A stretch of 64,000 nucleotides of DNA from Filosporella fistucella (lineage: Eukaryota > Ascomycota > Leotiomycetes > Helotiales), in NCBI GenBank assembly GCA_030077755.1, contig JAQJZZ010000013.1, positions 434,001 to 498,000 of the forward strand. The letters run 5' to 3'. How positions within the stretch are numbered: the stretch's first letter is position 1; each line of letters starts with the position of its first letter. Positions 12,225 to 23,991 of the stretch are shown here, in pieces. Below the pieces are notes generated by a model, which saw nothing but the letters and a program-made list of their open reading frames with translations, was not told the DNA's origin and did not search any database. The position numbers and the translations under genes were made by a program.

Positions 12225-13254
12225 AATTTCGACTGCGTATTGTGCCTTCAGCTGTACAATTGCAAATTGCACACAGCACCATATCGATTGGAACTCATCT
12301 GAGCGACTATGTTTGAATCAACGGGAACGAACGGGCCAATAGTCTCGCCCTCGATTTCAATCCTCAATATCAAGGATCTTCCTATCCATCGATTCGAATT
12401 GGAATGGATGGGATGAAAGTGATTATGGCTGGGCAACAGACAATGGCCAAGTTGAGGGATCAATGCCAGTTACCTCTACAATATTACTACATCTATGAAA
12501 GACGCGGTCAGAAGTTCCAGGAATAGAGGGTCTTGGTGCTGACCTACATGCAATATCATGACTATGCTGTGTCCCTTGAAAACTGTAACTAGTCTGAAAA
12601 ATTCACCCTCAGCGACAGGAACCAAACAATATTCTGGCCACTCTGAAAGAACAGAGCATTTTGGCATGCATACACTATTGGCCTGGGACATCTGATGAAT
12701 CCTCCGTTCAGTATAGCTGAATGGATGTTCTCGGAGTTGTGGATCCCAGCGTAGCCGCCTGAGGCATGCGGGCCGCATCACAGTAGAGTAGAGCAGGCCT
12801 TGGGGTGGTGGTTCTTTCCCAAAATGATGCTCACGATGCACGACCCACACAAAACAAGTCAACAATTCATTGTCTACATGTCAATTCTCCTCGACGCCCG
12901 CGGTTAATTCTATGCTTCGAAATAGTTGCGATATTCTTTGACAATATCATTCATTAAATCCATCATTATCTTTTGAGGTTTAAGTGTCAATTTTCAGTCA
13001 TTCACACTGACTTTGATTGTTTTCTCCAACCGCTAAAGAAAACACCACACAAAGTACAGTATCCTTTGGTAGATACACTTCACTAAGGTCAGTAATATAT
13101 CCAGTCTCAACTCCTTTCCTTCTCATTGGTTTCTACTCAATGCAAGATGATTTCAGAACAGTGGTTATTTCTCGCAGCATATGTGGAACGAAAGCCATTT
13201 GTTTACTTACCGAGTTATCCCGCTAACATAATTACTGTAAAGTATCTAGCCATT
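12225..13254. other. Unresolved region, open frames on both strands
   Basis: A minus-strand frame (12476-12865) and shorter minus frames at 12045-12463 look protein-like, as does a short plus-strand frame at about 12334-12520. None can be joined into a model without a frameshift or stop. It may contain a decayed gene. The right end should be the promoter of the SRA-AlkB gene. Confidence 0.4.
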
Positions 13255-16200
13255 ATGGATTGGACTTCATCTCCTCTCAGCAGCCCTCCCTCTTCCCTCT
13301 CATCAACACCTAAATCTTCCCTCGCTCGATACATTGTTACCATTGCCTACAATCCAGCATCTCCAGCTGGTTCACAGATCTCGCATTTTCAGGTCAGTCA
13401 TTTGATCCACATCTTGAGGCCCTCCAGTCGAATTAGTCACCACCTTTGCAAATCTTCGACTGAGCGTTACCTCGGCCCTTCTCTATTCAGTTCATGAGCT
13501 GATTAATGACTATAGTCTGTTTTATTCGACCTCATGCCTGCTCTTGGCCCAGCACAGTTCGCTGCTTCTTCTGCCAACCGGGTCACAAAAAGATCAGGTC
13601 TTCGAGCAAGAAAAGCCAATCCGGTCGTCAATTATACGAAGCTACCTACACCATCTCAACCAGCTAAAGCTCCAAGACTTCAGCGAAAGCGGAAGCGAAC
13701 CCAAAGCACACCCTCGGAGGCGGAACAGCCATCCGAGTTAGACACACATGAACCTCTAACGAAGAAGCAGGATACAGATGATGCTGACTTCAAACCAGAA
13801 CAAGCCGAGGACGTACCAATCACGCCAGCCACCAGACGCAAATCAAACACTCGGGCAAAGAAGGCACAATCCAATTCTATGCCGGCTGAAATGTATTATG
13901 GTAGTAAGCAAGCAGGAAAGCCAGAACCTTGGGGTGCTCCAGAAATCTGGGCACTCAAGAGACAATCTCTATGCGAGACGGTGGAAGGTTTTGATGCCTA
14001 CCAATCGGGTGCCTATATTACAGGTGGGATTGGCTACGGGTTTCTTGTCGACGGTGAAGTAGGGATCCGTGATAGGTTCGACGATCAGATCATCATTACT
14101 AGCATGTAAGTACGTGTGGCGTCTCCTATTCAATTTTGTGCTCACGATCATAGTGGTGGTGGCCGTGTGTCTGATGGTGCTGGCAAAATGATCGTCACGA
14201 AGGACCAAGAAGAGACTGCGTCCGCTCTCGCTTTCAAAAGAAGCAAAAAGTTCATGCAACCGGTTGTTGTCATAGCAGGTAAGCTTTTTCACCCCTCAGT
14301 AATGATATCATCCTAATCCTATCAGGTTGGGGTAACTCTAGAAGCCCATCAAGATTGCCGCATCCGTACAACGTACTTGGTCACTTTCATGTGACTGATG
14401 TCTGGTGTGAGGTTGTACTGGGCTACAAGAGATGGATGGTTAGATTTGAGAAGATAAATCTCTCACATAGATCTTGGTGGCTTCCAAACACAACACTCCA
14501 AGAGACAGAGGTTGCCCTACCTGATTTCCAGGCTCTTCAGGTCGAAATTATAGCTTGCAGCAGATGCCAGCAAGAGTCAAAGGCCATCTTCAATGCAGGT
14601 TTTACATGTCTTAATACTGCCTGCACAGGATTTTTCGACTTCGGGAAAGTCATCGATCATGATCAACTTGACTACGCAGATGCTTTCCTGATGGCACGCA
14701 CCGAATACATTGGAACAACCCCACTGTCAGCTAACCCTGGCCTTGTCACAGTGAAAGTTATGGAGGAGGGGCGTCTGACAGGCTATGAAGCCCGCTGCAA
14801 AAAGGGTATTGTATGCCCCAAATGTGGATGCTGCAGCCGTCGTGCTCTTTGGAATGCCTGGTCCTGCGAGAACCCATCCTGCGACTTCATTCACTCTATC
14901 ACATTACGAAATATTCCTGCAGCTATGGCCATGACAACGTCGCTTGAGGGAAGCCGGCCATTTTACGACAACTTGATCTTGCAGAATTCAATGATCATGG
15001 GCTCTTACAACGTCTTCACCTACTACCTTCCAGGAAACGACGGCAGCTTCATTGGATTTGTCCGTGTTTACAAATCAGCTCCAGCTATCAATAGTCAAAA
15101 GGATGGCCCTGACAATCTCTTTTATGATATGCAAAATGGTGCATTCGGCCTGAAGAGGAAGGCTGCTCGCCTGGCTGGCAGTAGGAAACCCCATCTATTT
15201 TTCAGCGTCAGCGCTAATATTTGAGTAGAACAGTCTGAACTCTTAACCAATCATTACGCTACAAACTTTGTAAGTCTACAACTAATTTCTTGTTGTACTA
15301 CACTAATGTCATCGGAGGGAGCTCCATATAAATATGTCGTTGCAACAGATTCGAGAAGCTTTGCGCAAGCACCCCCCGTTGTTTGGAAAGCGTTAAAGAG
15401 GATGACTTGGGCTGGAAAGAAGGCAGTTGTTAAGGCACCTGAGAAGTATGAAACTGAAGAATTTAAGGACTTCAATGAGATGCTGGCCGTTGGATACACT
15501 CAACATGGAGCTATGGGAGTATGTCTTCTCCAAAAGAGGGTATTCATGATTCTAATCAATCCTGGTTGTAGTATCACACAGATGGAGAAGAGACCTTGGG
15601 TCCTACTGTGGCAACTTTATCGCTTGGAGCGAGTGCTACAATGTCGTTTCGTCCGATGGCCAAGACAACCATCGGGGGATCTTCAAAAAATGCTCGTGGT
15701 ACAAAGAAAGATGTTCTTAGAATCCATCTGGAACATGGAGATATGATCATCATGCACGGTGCCGGGATTCAAAAGCTGTATGAGGTAGGTTAATACTGTA
15801 TTGCTTTGCTTATCATCTTGCTGACTCTCAATAGCACAGGGTTGAGAATCTGGGAGATTTGCGATTTGCATTGACGAGTCGTTATATCATCCCGGAGAAG
15901 ATGGACACTGAGGCAGAGCGCATTCATACCCTCGAATCTGCCACTCTTCCACCTGAGGCTGATGCATATGACTACGATGGGGATATTGACGCCGAATTGG
16001 TTGTCAATCAGGATGCTAGTGAGATGATCGTCCAAGAATCTACCTCGATCGCCAAAGCTGTTGAGAGGATGGTCCTTGACGGTGCTTTAACAGAGGCTCA
16101 AAAGGCTGTGCTGCGCCAACAAGCACACGATTTTATTGCCCAACTAGACTTGCATGAAAAGCAACGGGCAACAGCCACCGACGCTATGAAGTTAGGTGAG

Positions 16201-16332
16201 CCAATGGGAGAAGCACATCCCGACACAACGGACTCCAATGAACAATATGGAGGAGGAGCAGATCCTGATGTGGAGGACATCAGTGAGCAACAAGTAGAAG
16301 TAGCTGTCAATACGAAGATGGAGATCGATTAA
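13255..16332 (+). CDS. SRA/YDG-like domain + zinc clusters + AlkB-type 2OG-Fe(II) dioxygenase
   Basis: Large multi-exon gene, start at MDWTSSPLSSPP (13255); exon 1 (13255-13392) joins in phase to exon 2 at 13516. A basic, disordered N-terminus with nuclear-signal-like RKRKR is followed (about 13920-14460) by a segment matching the SRA/YDG layout: AYITGGIGYGFLVDGEVG, GGGRVSDGAGKM, an ALAFKRS..QPVVVIAG strand and YNVLGHFHVTDVW...WMVRFEKI. Then two cysteine clusters (C-x2-C-x12-C-x4-C near 14555-14615; CPKCGCC...CENPSC near 14813-14882). The C-terminal half is an AlkB-like core: LTNHYATNF, a GYTQHGAMG|YHTDGEETLGP junction with H-x-D at 15575-15583, the distal histidine at 15835 and Arg in SRYII near 15880. 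All catalytic residues are present. The tail is acidic. Such enzymes oxidise methyl groups on nucleic-acid bases using Fe(II) and 2-oxoglutarate; an SRA module would suggest modified-DNA binding. AlkB call firm, SRA call by pattern only. Confidence 0.82.
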
Positions 16333-16867
16333 TCTTGCATGTTATTAGTGTGGTTTTTACGATAGGGTTGCTATCAAGGGCTATATGGTTATTGCTAGTT
16401 GCAAACTGGATTTGCAGGATTTGCAGGATATTTCACGGATTTAGCAGAGATTTGGCAGGATGTTTGCGAGCTCTTATTTGTTGCGTACGGTTGTTCGATA
16501 TACCTGTAGCTTTACTCCACTGCTACCCCCTATTTTGTGATTCCTTCGTGAATGTAATCGCTCTCGCTCATATGATCCTAATATGGTCCGCTGACTAGGG
16601 GACCATTCCAAATATAATCTTTAATACGTACGTGCCAAGAATGAGAATGTGCACTGGATTGGAAGGTCAAGTCATGGCTGGAATAAGTATTCTTCTATAC
16701 ATCTTATGAGTCTTTTTGTTTAATCTATCTGCGCACCACCGAACTTTTCCTTGCCCACAAATCCGCGCAGGGGATTTTGGAATACCAACACTCGTCCATC
16801 CACCAGAACGAGTAGTGACATTCCGCTCAAAAATCGATGCATCATATCATCACCACCCCTCAGTCCC
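16333..16867. other. Intergenic between convergent genes
   Basis: The SRA-AlkB gene and SKI2 converge here, so this stretch should contain both 3' UTRs. Contains a short tandem repeat at 16408-16430. No gene recognised. Confidence 0.6.
16408..16430. repeat. Short tandem repeat, two copies of a 9-mer
   Basis: Two direct copies of GGATTTGCA followed by a partial third, in the 3' region of the SRA-AlkB gene. Probably of no functional weight. Confidence 0.6.
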
Positions 16868-19800
16868 TCACATATACAACGATGCTACAGCCGTGATATC
16901 TCTCTTAATCATCTCCTGACACGTCTGCATCTTCAAAAACAGCTCTGGATCTCCAATAATCCTCGCTGCGTTCTTGACTTCTCTGCACGTCTCATCCAAT
17001 CTTGTGATAACGCGCACAATAGTACCCTCAAGTACGTCCGTCAAATCAGTGATATTCTTGAAACTCATGCCTCGCGCCCACTCATAAACGACTTCCATGA
17101 GCCCAAAGCGTGGACGAGAAACAAAATCATTGGAGTCATCCGAGGAGAGAATGACTTGATGATATGTCTGTCGCTCATTGACCTTCTCTGAGATCTCGAT
17201 GATAGTCTTCATTCCATTCTTCAGATTTCCTGTTAAGGTCGGTTCTGTATCTGTTTTCTCTTGGAAGACAAAGGCAGATAGCAAAGCGACGATTTCAGCA
17301 GGCTCATAGGCAGCGAGGACGTTATCGAGAATCAGTTCTGTGAGGACGAGTTCGTCGGCTGAGTGGATCTCACAGGCTACTTTTCCTTTCAGCTCAACGC
17401 GCGAGGAGTCATCGATGAAGTTTAGGTCTTGAAGGACGTGGATTCGTTGCTCGTAGTCTGGGAGGAGTTGGAGGTTTTGATCTGACATTAGTTGGCGGAG
17501 TTGTGTGATGTTTTCTTTAATAAGCCATTGGTCGTGACACATTGCGAACTGAGGGTATTAGTATAGGAATACCAAGGAAAGGAGAGGCAACTTACGTGCT
17601 TGACAAATTGAGGACACAAGAGGCAGGATGCTTTTTGGGCGATTGCTGCTTCCTCGTTTCGTTTTGCGAGAATGTCACGAAGTGACAGTTCCTTTATCTT
17701 CGACCAGTCTAACTCATTCCATGCATCTGCTTCCCATGATTCGCACAGTCTCGCCATAGCTTCTTTCGCCTTCGGATGATCCTCGCCGCCTTGGAAGATG
17801 TCTGGAATAACTCCTTTGACAATTGTGTTTGTTACACATTCAAGGTCAGCCAGTGGGATTTGGAGAGTCTTGATGGCGATCTGTTTCTTGCTCTGTGGAA
17901 GCTTAGTGAAGATTTTTCGGAATTTTGGTAGGTAAGGAAGTAAATCAGTAGTATCTCTTTGGTCTCTTCTCGTCTTGATTTCGCACACATGTATGGTTGG
18001 CGAAGGCCCATTGGAAGCTCCTTCACGAAGAAGAATACCTGGGGTGCGGATGCCATCTTTGTTGTAGACGACCAACCTCTTTGGAGCAAACATTCTTCGA
18101 CCGACTGGTGTTGCGAGAAGTCCGAGATGGAGGTCGAGAGTAAGTTGCTTGTAGTTCTGAGCAGCCTGATGACAAGCATCGAGATCTTTGTCGCAAATAT
18201 CACAAGAATCACGAGTGATCTTTGCAAGATCTGCCTCAGATATTTTAACAGCTTTTTCGTGCTCTGGCAACAGCTGCTGAGTCGCATGCTCACTGAAACT
18301 GCGCTTGATCATCTCTTCGATCTTCAATGCCTCAACTCGAAGCAGATTGAGAATCATATTGTAGGTCAATCTGAATTGAGAACGAAGTTTCGAAGGCTCT
18401 CCAAGAATCATTTGCCTCAGCTCTGTGACAGGGGGTGCTTCACCTCCACCTGGCGCTACTAGGATGACGGATCCAACAGTATCCAAACCACGACGCCCAG
18501 CTCTACCTGCCATTTGCGTGTACTCTCCTGGCAAGAGATTTCTGAAAGAGTGCCCATCATGTTTACGGTAACCAGAAAATACGACTGTCCTCGTTGGCAA
18601 GTTTAGCCCCATAGCAAAGGTCTCCGTGGCAAAAAGTACTTTCACCAAGGTCTGAGCGAACAACATTTCCACAACTTCTTTGACAATCGGAAGTAAGCCA
18701 CCATGATGCACTGCAATGCCTCGACCGAGAAGGTCTCGCAACCGTACAATTTGAGGCAGGACTCGATCCTCTGGCTTCAATCTCGCAATCGACTTCTCGA
18801 TTATCATGTGAATAGCACTCTTTTCAGTCGCTGTGCAGAAATCCTGATTACTAAGTGCGTCGGCGTTCTCTTCACATCTCTTCTTAGAAAAGACGAAGAT
18901 ACAAGCTGGAAGAAGGCTCTCTTTCTTCAGAAATTGAACAAGATGAACCCAAAGAGTTTTGTCTTGGGCAGCAGAAGTGCGGCCACCAGGTCTACCTCCC
19001 CTGCCCATGTGGCCGGGAGCATGACTGGCTCGAGGAGGTCCTCCACGCCCTCGTTGTTGTGTACCTCCCCGTTGCTGGGCGCCACCTCTTTGATTGCCAC
19101 CTCGCTGATTTCCCCCTCTACCACCGCGCCCATTACCACCACCACGGCTGTTGTCAGCTGCAGGCAGGGTTTTCTGCTTGTCTCTACCTGACAATACATC
19201 ATTTGCGTCTTTCCAACCCTTTTCGATGAATCGCTTCTCCGAATCGACAATCTTATGGATACCCTTATCGGCCCATAGATAATGTTCTAATGGGACTGGT
19301 CGCTTCGGGGTCGATATAACGTAGATATCTTTCCTCTTCGTCCGCCCAACCCATGATGCGAACTCGTACGTATTTGGAACAGTGGCTGAGAGAAGGATCA
19401 GGGTGACATGCTCTGGCAACATGATGATGACCTCCTCCCATACCACTCCTCGCTCCAGATCGTTGACGTAGTGTACTTCATCAAAAATGACAAATTCAAC
19501 ATCTCGAATCAGATCTGCACCTCTGTAAAGCATACTTCTCAAGATCTCGGTGGTCATAATTAAACAACTTGCTTCTGGTGCGATTTGCACATCACCTGTT
19601 AGAATACCCACCTCGTCGAAAATTTGTCTGAAATCTCGGAACTTCTGATTGCTTAATGCCTTGATTGGAGACGTATAGATAGCTTTTGTCATATGTTTTG
19701 CTGCAAGAGCAATAGCATATTCTGCCACAACCGTCTTACCAGCGGATGTATGAGCTGCGACAAAGACAGAATCGCCATTTTCGAGATGGTATACAGCTTC

Positions 19801-20807
19801 TTTCTGGAAGGTATCCAATTCGAAAGGCCACTCCCTCGCCATGTCTGGAACCAATTCTCTGAAGTTTGTGATATCCCGCTTGATATCAACCATATGTGCC
19901 CATTCTCTGCCTGCCCTTTTAGAACTAGCAGCAGCCAGCACACCATGTGGCTCCAGTGCGGGAAATTCTACCGGTAGCAAAGAATCAATGTCGTCTTCCC
20001 CATCGTCTTCCGAAGCCTCCCCAGTTTCGGGAGTTCCATTCTCCTTTGAACCATCTTGACCTAATTCCGCGTCCGGCTCTTCCTCTAACACATTTTCTAC
20101 CTCCTCAGCCTCTTTCAATTCAGCTTCGTCTTTCTTCTTCTTATCAAAATCCAAGCCTCTAGTAAATCCAGGAGCAATTTCCAAAAGACCGCCTTCACCA
20201 CTGAAGTTGATGACTCTCTCCAATTTGCTCTTCGCATCTGGGGCAATGATCTCATTCCTTAAAGCTTGCTCTTCTAATGCAGCCGCAGCTTCTACGCCTT
20301 CTAGTCCACCTGGGGCGAAGGGAAAGAACCCAGCTGCACCGCGAACAAAGTCTGCTCTGTTTGCTGGTTTTCGTAGGAAAGATGTGCTATTCTTGGCCGT
20401 GGCGCTGTTGGCAGGGACTGTGACCTCTCTATAACCCGTGACTCTTCCTTCCAATCCTTCTCTCGTGAATCGAGTTATAGTTCGCGTCTGTGTGGGTGCA
20501 ATTTTAAAAAGCGTCGTGAAGTCGGCGGGTGCTTCCCAGCGTCTGCCAACTCATCAGTATGCGCCATATGACATCGCAAGATTAACATTTACTGCTGAAG
20601 CTTGTTGAGCCATTCTGTAGAGAATGAAGTTGATGGCGTCAAGTACTTCTGCTCCAATTCGAGCTTGAGGTCCTCTGGGGACTGTTTAACTCGTTTGCGG
20701 GGGCGTTGCTCGTTGAGGATACTATCGATCCAATTATCGTCTGTGTCGTCTGCAGAGCTTGAAGAGATGTGAACTCTCTCCAGAGCGCTAACTAGACTTT
20801 CAGCCAT
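16868..20807 (-). CDS. SKI2: SKI2 antiviral/exosome-associated RNA helicase
   Basis: DExH-box helicase of the cytoplasmic SKI complex, which feeds RNA to the exosome for 3'-5' decay. Start at MAESLVSALERV (20807); exon 1 ends at 20593 and a 50-nt intron (20543-20592) joins LQQ to RWEAPADF, a typical SKI2 N-terminal block. Motifs read in order: FQKEAVYHLE, AHTSAGKTVVAEYA (Walker A), TSPIKALSNQKFRDF, TGDVQIAPEAS, DEVHYVND (DEVH box), LLSATVPN, FATETFAMGLNLP and QMAGRAGRRGLD (motif VI). After the helicase core come the insertion/arch region and a DSHCT C-terminal domain ending in ITAVASLYM. A second intron lies at about 17540-17596. An RGG/Gly-Gln-rich linker before RecA domain 2 (about 19000-19150) is longer and more arginine-glycine-rich than I would expect. 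Distinguished from the nuclear paralogue MTR4 by its N-terminal SKI2 block. Confidence 0.94.
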
Positions 20808-21077
20808 CACGAAAGTGCTGCTGGAAAAGATTTGGCCAGGGTTGTATGGTGCGTTTGTGTTTGGATTTCAAGATGTCATGGAAGCAAATACGCGATGCTA
20901 AGGCTGCAATTTACCCCGCCATGAAAGTCAACTTGTCACAAAAATGTTTTACAGAATTTCAAAAACCAATGTGTTCCTATTTATGAGAGTCCACAGGTCT
21001 TAGTACCGTTCAAAACCATGGACGCCTGCAAATGCTATCACATTACTCCTCCAAACTCCAAACCAATACCCCACCCA
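20808..21077. other. Short spacer between SKI2 and CSM3
   Basis: About 270 bp between two minus-strand genes; must hold the SKI2 promoter and the CSM3 3' end. No gene. Confidence 0.6.
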
Positions 21078-22115
21078 TCACCAATCATCCATGTCCATCT
21101 CAGCCATAGCCTCCATCTCATCTTCAAAACTATCTTTGGGAGCTGGTGCTTTACTAACAACAGGTAGGGCTTGCGAGTTACCGGATGTAGCTTGTAACAT
21201 TTCTTCTTCTGCAAGCAAAGCGTCTAAGTCATCATCGTCGGGAGGACCAGATTCAGCCATTGGCCTAGGCGCAAATATGCTGGCACTGCTCCCTCCAAAT
21301 ATTGAATTAATCTGTGGTACAGAGGATTCGGCTGGTCTGTTCGTTTGTCTAGGTGTAGCATCGTATAATTCTTCAAATCCATCCTCTTGAAGCGCTGGAG
21401 TTTTCGGTCTTTCACTGGCTCTCGCCTCGAATATTGGTGCAACTCTTGGAGCAGTCTTTTCTCGTTCACCATCCTCTTGGGCAGCAGGCTCCGGTTCGTC
21501 GAACAGGGAATCCTCGTGTACATTATGTGGTTTTCCTTGGTTGATCCATTCCATTCTCATCATCTGCATGCGCTTCTTGTGTCCCATCTTCTCAACCATT
21601 GCCAATGCGTCGAGAAATCTGGCCTTAGGAAATAAGTCATCCAGCCATAATTGATAAAATGAGAGCAGTTTCGATATGTCAGAATACTAGGGACACATTA
21701 GTTTAGTCTTGATAACAGCGTTTAAGGTGGCGTACTTCGTGCCCTTTGCCTTTGAATTTAAGATGATGTTTTGCTTTACTGCGCAATTTCGGGATCCCGG
21801 CAGAAGATAACAATCTGTAGGACTCGTTAGAATGTATCGATGACTTGAAATAAGTACTGACCTATTCTCGTCCAGTTTCACACGCGGAGCTCTTGGTTTC
21901 CTTGTCACTTCAACCTCCTCGTCGATTCCCAATCCGGAGCCACTTTTCTCCTTGCTGGGGACCTCTTTTGAAGAGTTTTTGGCATTCGCAGACACATAAT
22001 TCTCGCTGAAAGGGTCGTTGATATCGACATCATAGTCGAAAAGGTCATCAAACTCATCACCTCCACCTGCAGACGGGCCTTCAGTGGGAAGAGGTCTCGT
22101 TGTCGAATTTGACAT
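21078..22115 (-). CDS. CSM3: CSM3/SWI3 replication fork protection protein (TIPIN homologue)
   Basis: Partner of Tof1/Timeless in the fork protection complex, needed for fork pausing and S-phase checkpoint signalling in the nucleus. Three exons: MSNSTTRPLPTEG... acidic N-terminus with PRAPRVKLDENR (to about 21865); a middle exon with LLSSAGIPKLRSKAKHHLKF and GKGHE; then YSDISKLLSFYQLWLDDLFPKARFLDALAMVEKMGHKKRM..EWI, which is the diagnostic Swi3 (PF07962) domain. The C-terminal half is disordered and acidic, ending in EAMAEMDMDDW. Length after splicing is about 280 residues, normal for filamentous fungi. Its start is 274 bp from the complex I gene on the other strand, so the two probably share a divergent promoter. 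Confidence 0.92.
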
Positions 22116-22389
22116 TTTGCATGTGCGGATGAATTCTCATATGCGTAGTGTGCAATTTGGTCTCTGACCTGAACGATTTCAAAATGTTCTGTGTTGGAAA
22201 TCCAATGTTGTTTGTGCACTATACACGAATCACGTCTTTCTCAAGCAGCATTTAGAGGACGCGACCGCACTACTGGTCTCCCCGGCGCACTGTATCGGCT
22301 AGCGCCATTCGGTTGAAGCTCTCGAACAACCTCAGAACTGACCTCACGAGCGTCCAAACAGCAATTGGGGCAGCAAAATTCTCTCCAAG

Positions 22390-23123
22390 ATGTCGAACAT
22401 CGAGCAGCGGCCGTATGTGCCAGCAAAGAAGATCCATTCCGACTTTCCTGTGTGTAACCCCTCCAACCCAGCTGTCGCGGGTCGCTAACTAACCATCCCC
22501 TCACTCAGCTCATCGACAGTGACCCGTGAGTCCCCCAACAATAACGATTGTTGGAAGCCTGAGCGATATTAACTTTTCAACAGACATTTTAAGAGAGTGG
22601 TTGGATATGCACGCAAGTCGGACTATGTTGCTGGAGCAGCAATGGGAGCGTTTCCACCAGTTGCAATGCTCCTGATGGAGAAGTTTTCGCCCTCTTTGGT
22701 CGGGAAGGGAGGCTTCGCACCAATTATGCGTCTAACAGGTGTCATCGGAGCGGGTGCTGGATTTCTGATGTTCTACGAAAGATCGATATGTTTGTTATAC
22801 GGATTCCCCACCTCGAGCTCTTCTGACATGTGGAAATAGTGCGATTCTACGGTTTCACAGAGAACAAGCGGGAGATAGACATGGATATGAGAGAGATGGT
22901 TGATAAAGTGAAGAAGGGAGAGCCACTCTATGGTATCAGCACAACGACTCCTTACATCCAGGGAATGGCGGCCAGAAATTCAAGATATTCGGGACTTTGG
23001 CTGCATGTGCTGCCTTGGTTCAACTTTGTGAACCACAACCAACATGGCGTGGATACTGCAAAATATTACCAACAGGCTGAGAGGGAATTAGAGGCAGAGA
23101 GGACAGGGAAGAAACCTTCGTGA
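22390..23123 (+). CDS. NADH-ubiquinone oxidoreductase (complex I) 21-kDa subunit
   Basis: Accessory subunit of mitochondrial complex I. ATG at 22390 starts MSNIEQRPYVPAKKIH; short introns split the N-terminus into ...DFP|LIDSDP|HFKRVVGYARKSDYV. A hydrophobic stretch (APIMRLTGVIGAGAGFLMFY) is the predicted inner-membrane helix; another intron (about 22789-22839) leads to RFYGFTENKREIDMDMREM and the conserved C-terminal domain with YGISTTTPYIQGMAARNS, LWLHVLPWFNFVNHNQHG and VDTAKYYQQAE. Both halves match the fungal 21-kDa subunit families (PF10785 and PF12853 type). Length about 190 residues. Divergent to CSM3, convergent with TAD2. Confidence 0.92.
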
Positions 23124-23301
23124 GGATTGGGCATAGATCGTGTACATACTGGAATGGGAGTTTTGATTGTTGATTGTCAATGTTACAGTCCCCAGCTAAT
23201 TCTGAACATCCTTGTATTTTCACATTGTGTCAAGCTCTTTCAGGTGCTGAAGGTATCAGCTCGTGCGGCGGTCGATTGAATTCCCTAAAATCCTAATCAC
23301 T

Positions 23302-23991
23302 TTATTCCTTCTCTACCTTCCGTTCAGCCATGGGCTCAACCTCCAGTTTTAAGACCCTCTCCTTCTTGTTCCTCGGCTCAGGAGCCCTCTCATTGTTTTG
23401 CACATAGAATCTTCTCAGCATGACAATGGCCTCCTCCCTTAGCCAGCCACCACTGACCTCATAATCGCCCTTCTCTGTTTCACCCTCCTTCATCTCCCTG
23501 CCATTTCCTCGATGGATATTTAGAACTCCACCTGTCCCACCAAACTTATCATTGACAGCCCCAAAGAAGACCCTCTTGATACCGAATTGCCGTAATAGAC
23601 TAGCACACATAATACATGGCTCTACTGTGACATACAAATCACATTCCTTCAGCACTTCAGGGCCGTATTTCGGTCGATCGGACGAAGGAGGGGGGCTAAG
23701 GATTTCATTTATAGCAATGAATTCTGCATGACGTGTACCGTTGTAAGTACGGTTCGTAGCATTCATACCTCGCCCGATTATCTCTCCTTTGTAAACAAAT
23801 ACACAGCCGACAGGAGTTTCATCAGTCTTGAGGGCAAGTTCTGCCTGAATATTGTTAGATCCAATTTTTACAAGTAGTGAGTCAAACTTTACCATTGCTA
23901 AAGCTTCTCTCATAAAACTCAGATGAGTCTCTCGCTCTTGCTGGCTATATCTCGGATTTGCGCCCTTGGTGACATCTTGGCTTGAGTCCAT
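23302..23991 (-). CDS. TAD2: TAD2, catalytic subunit of tRNA adenosine deaminase
   Basis: Converts adenosine 34 to inosine in tRNA anticodons, as a heterodimer with TAD3. The zinc-deaminase signature is complete: HAEFIAINE supplies the zinc histidine and catalytic glutamate, and PCIMCA the two cysteines; DETPVGCVFV and RVFFGAVNDKFGGTGGVLNIH surround it. A single intron (about 23849-23896) separates REALAM from AELALKTDETP; without it the frame would carry an insertion absent from the family. Mature length about 213 residues, with a charged C-terminal tail ending KVEKE. The motif order argues for TAD2 over cytidine/dCMP deaminases. Confidence 0.92.
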   Translation of the reverse strand: MDSSQDVTKGANPRYSQQERETHLSFMREALAMVKFDSLLVKIGSNNIQAELALKTDETPVGCVFVYKGEIIGRGMNATNRTYNGTRHAEFIAINEILSPPPSSDRPKYGPEVLKECDLYVTVEPCIMCASLLRQFGIKRVFFGAVNDKFGGTGGVLNIHRGNGREMKEGETEKGDYEVSGGWLREEAIVMLRRFYVQNNERAPEPRNKKERVLKLEVEPMAERKVEKE

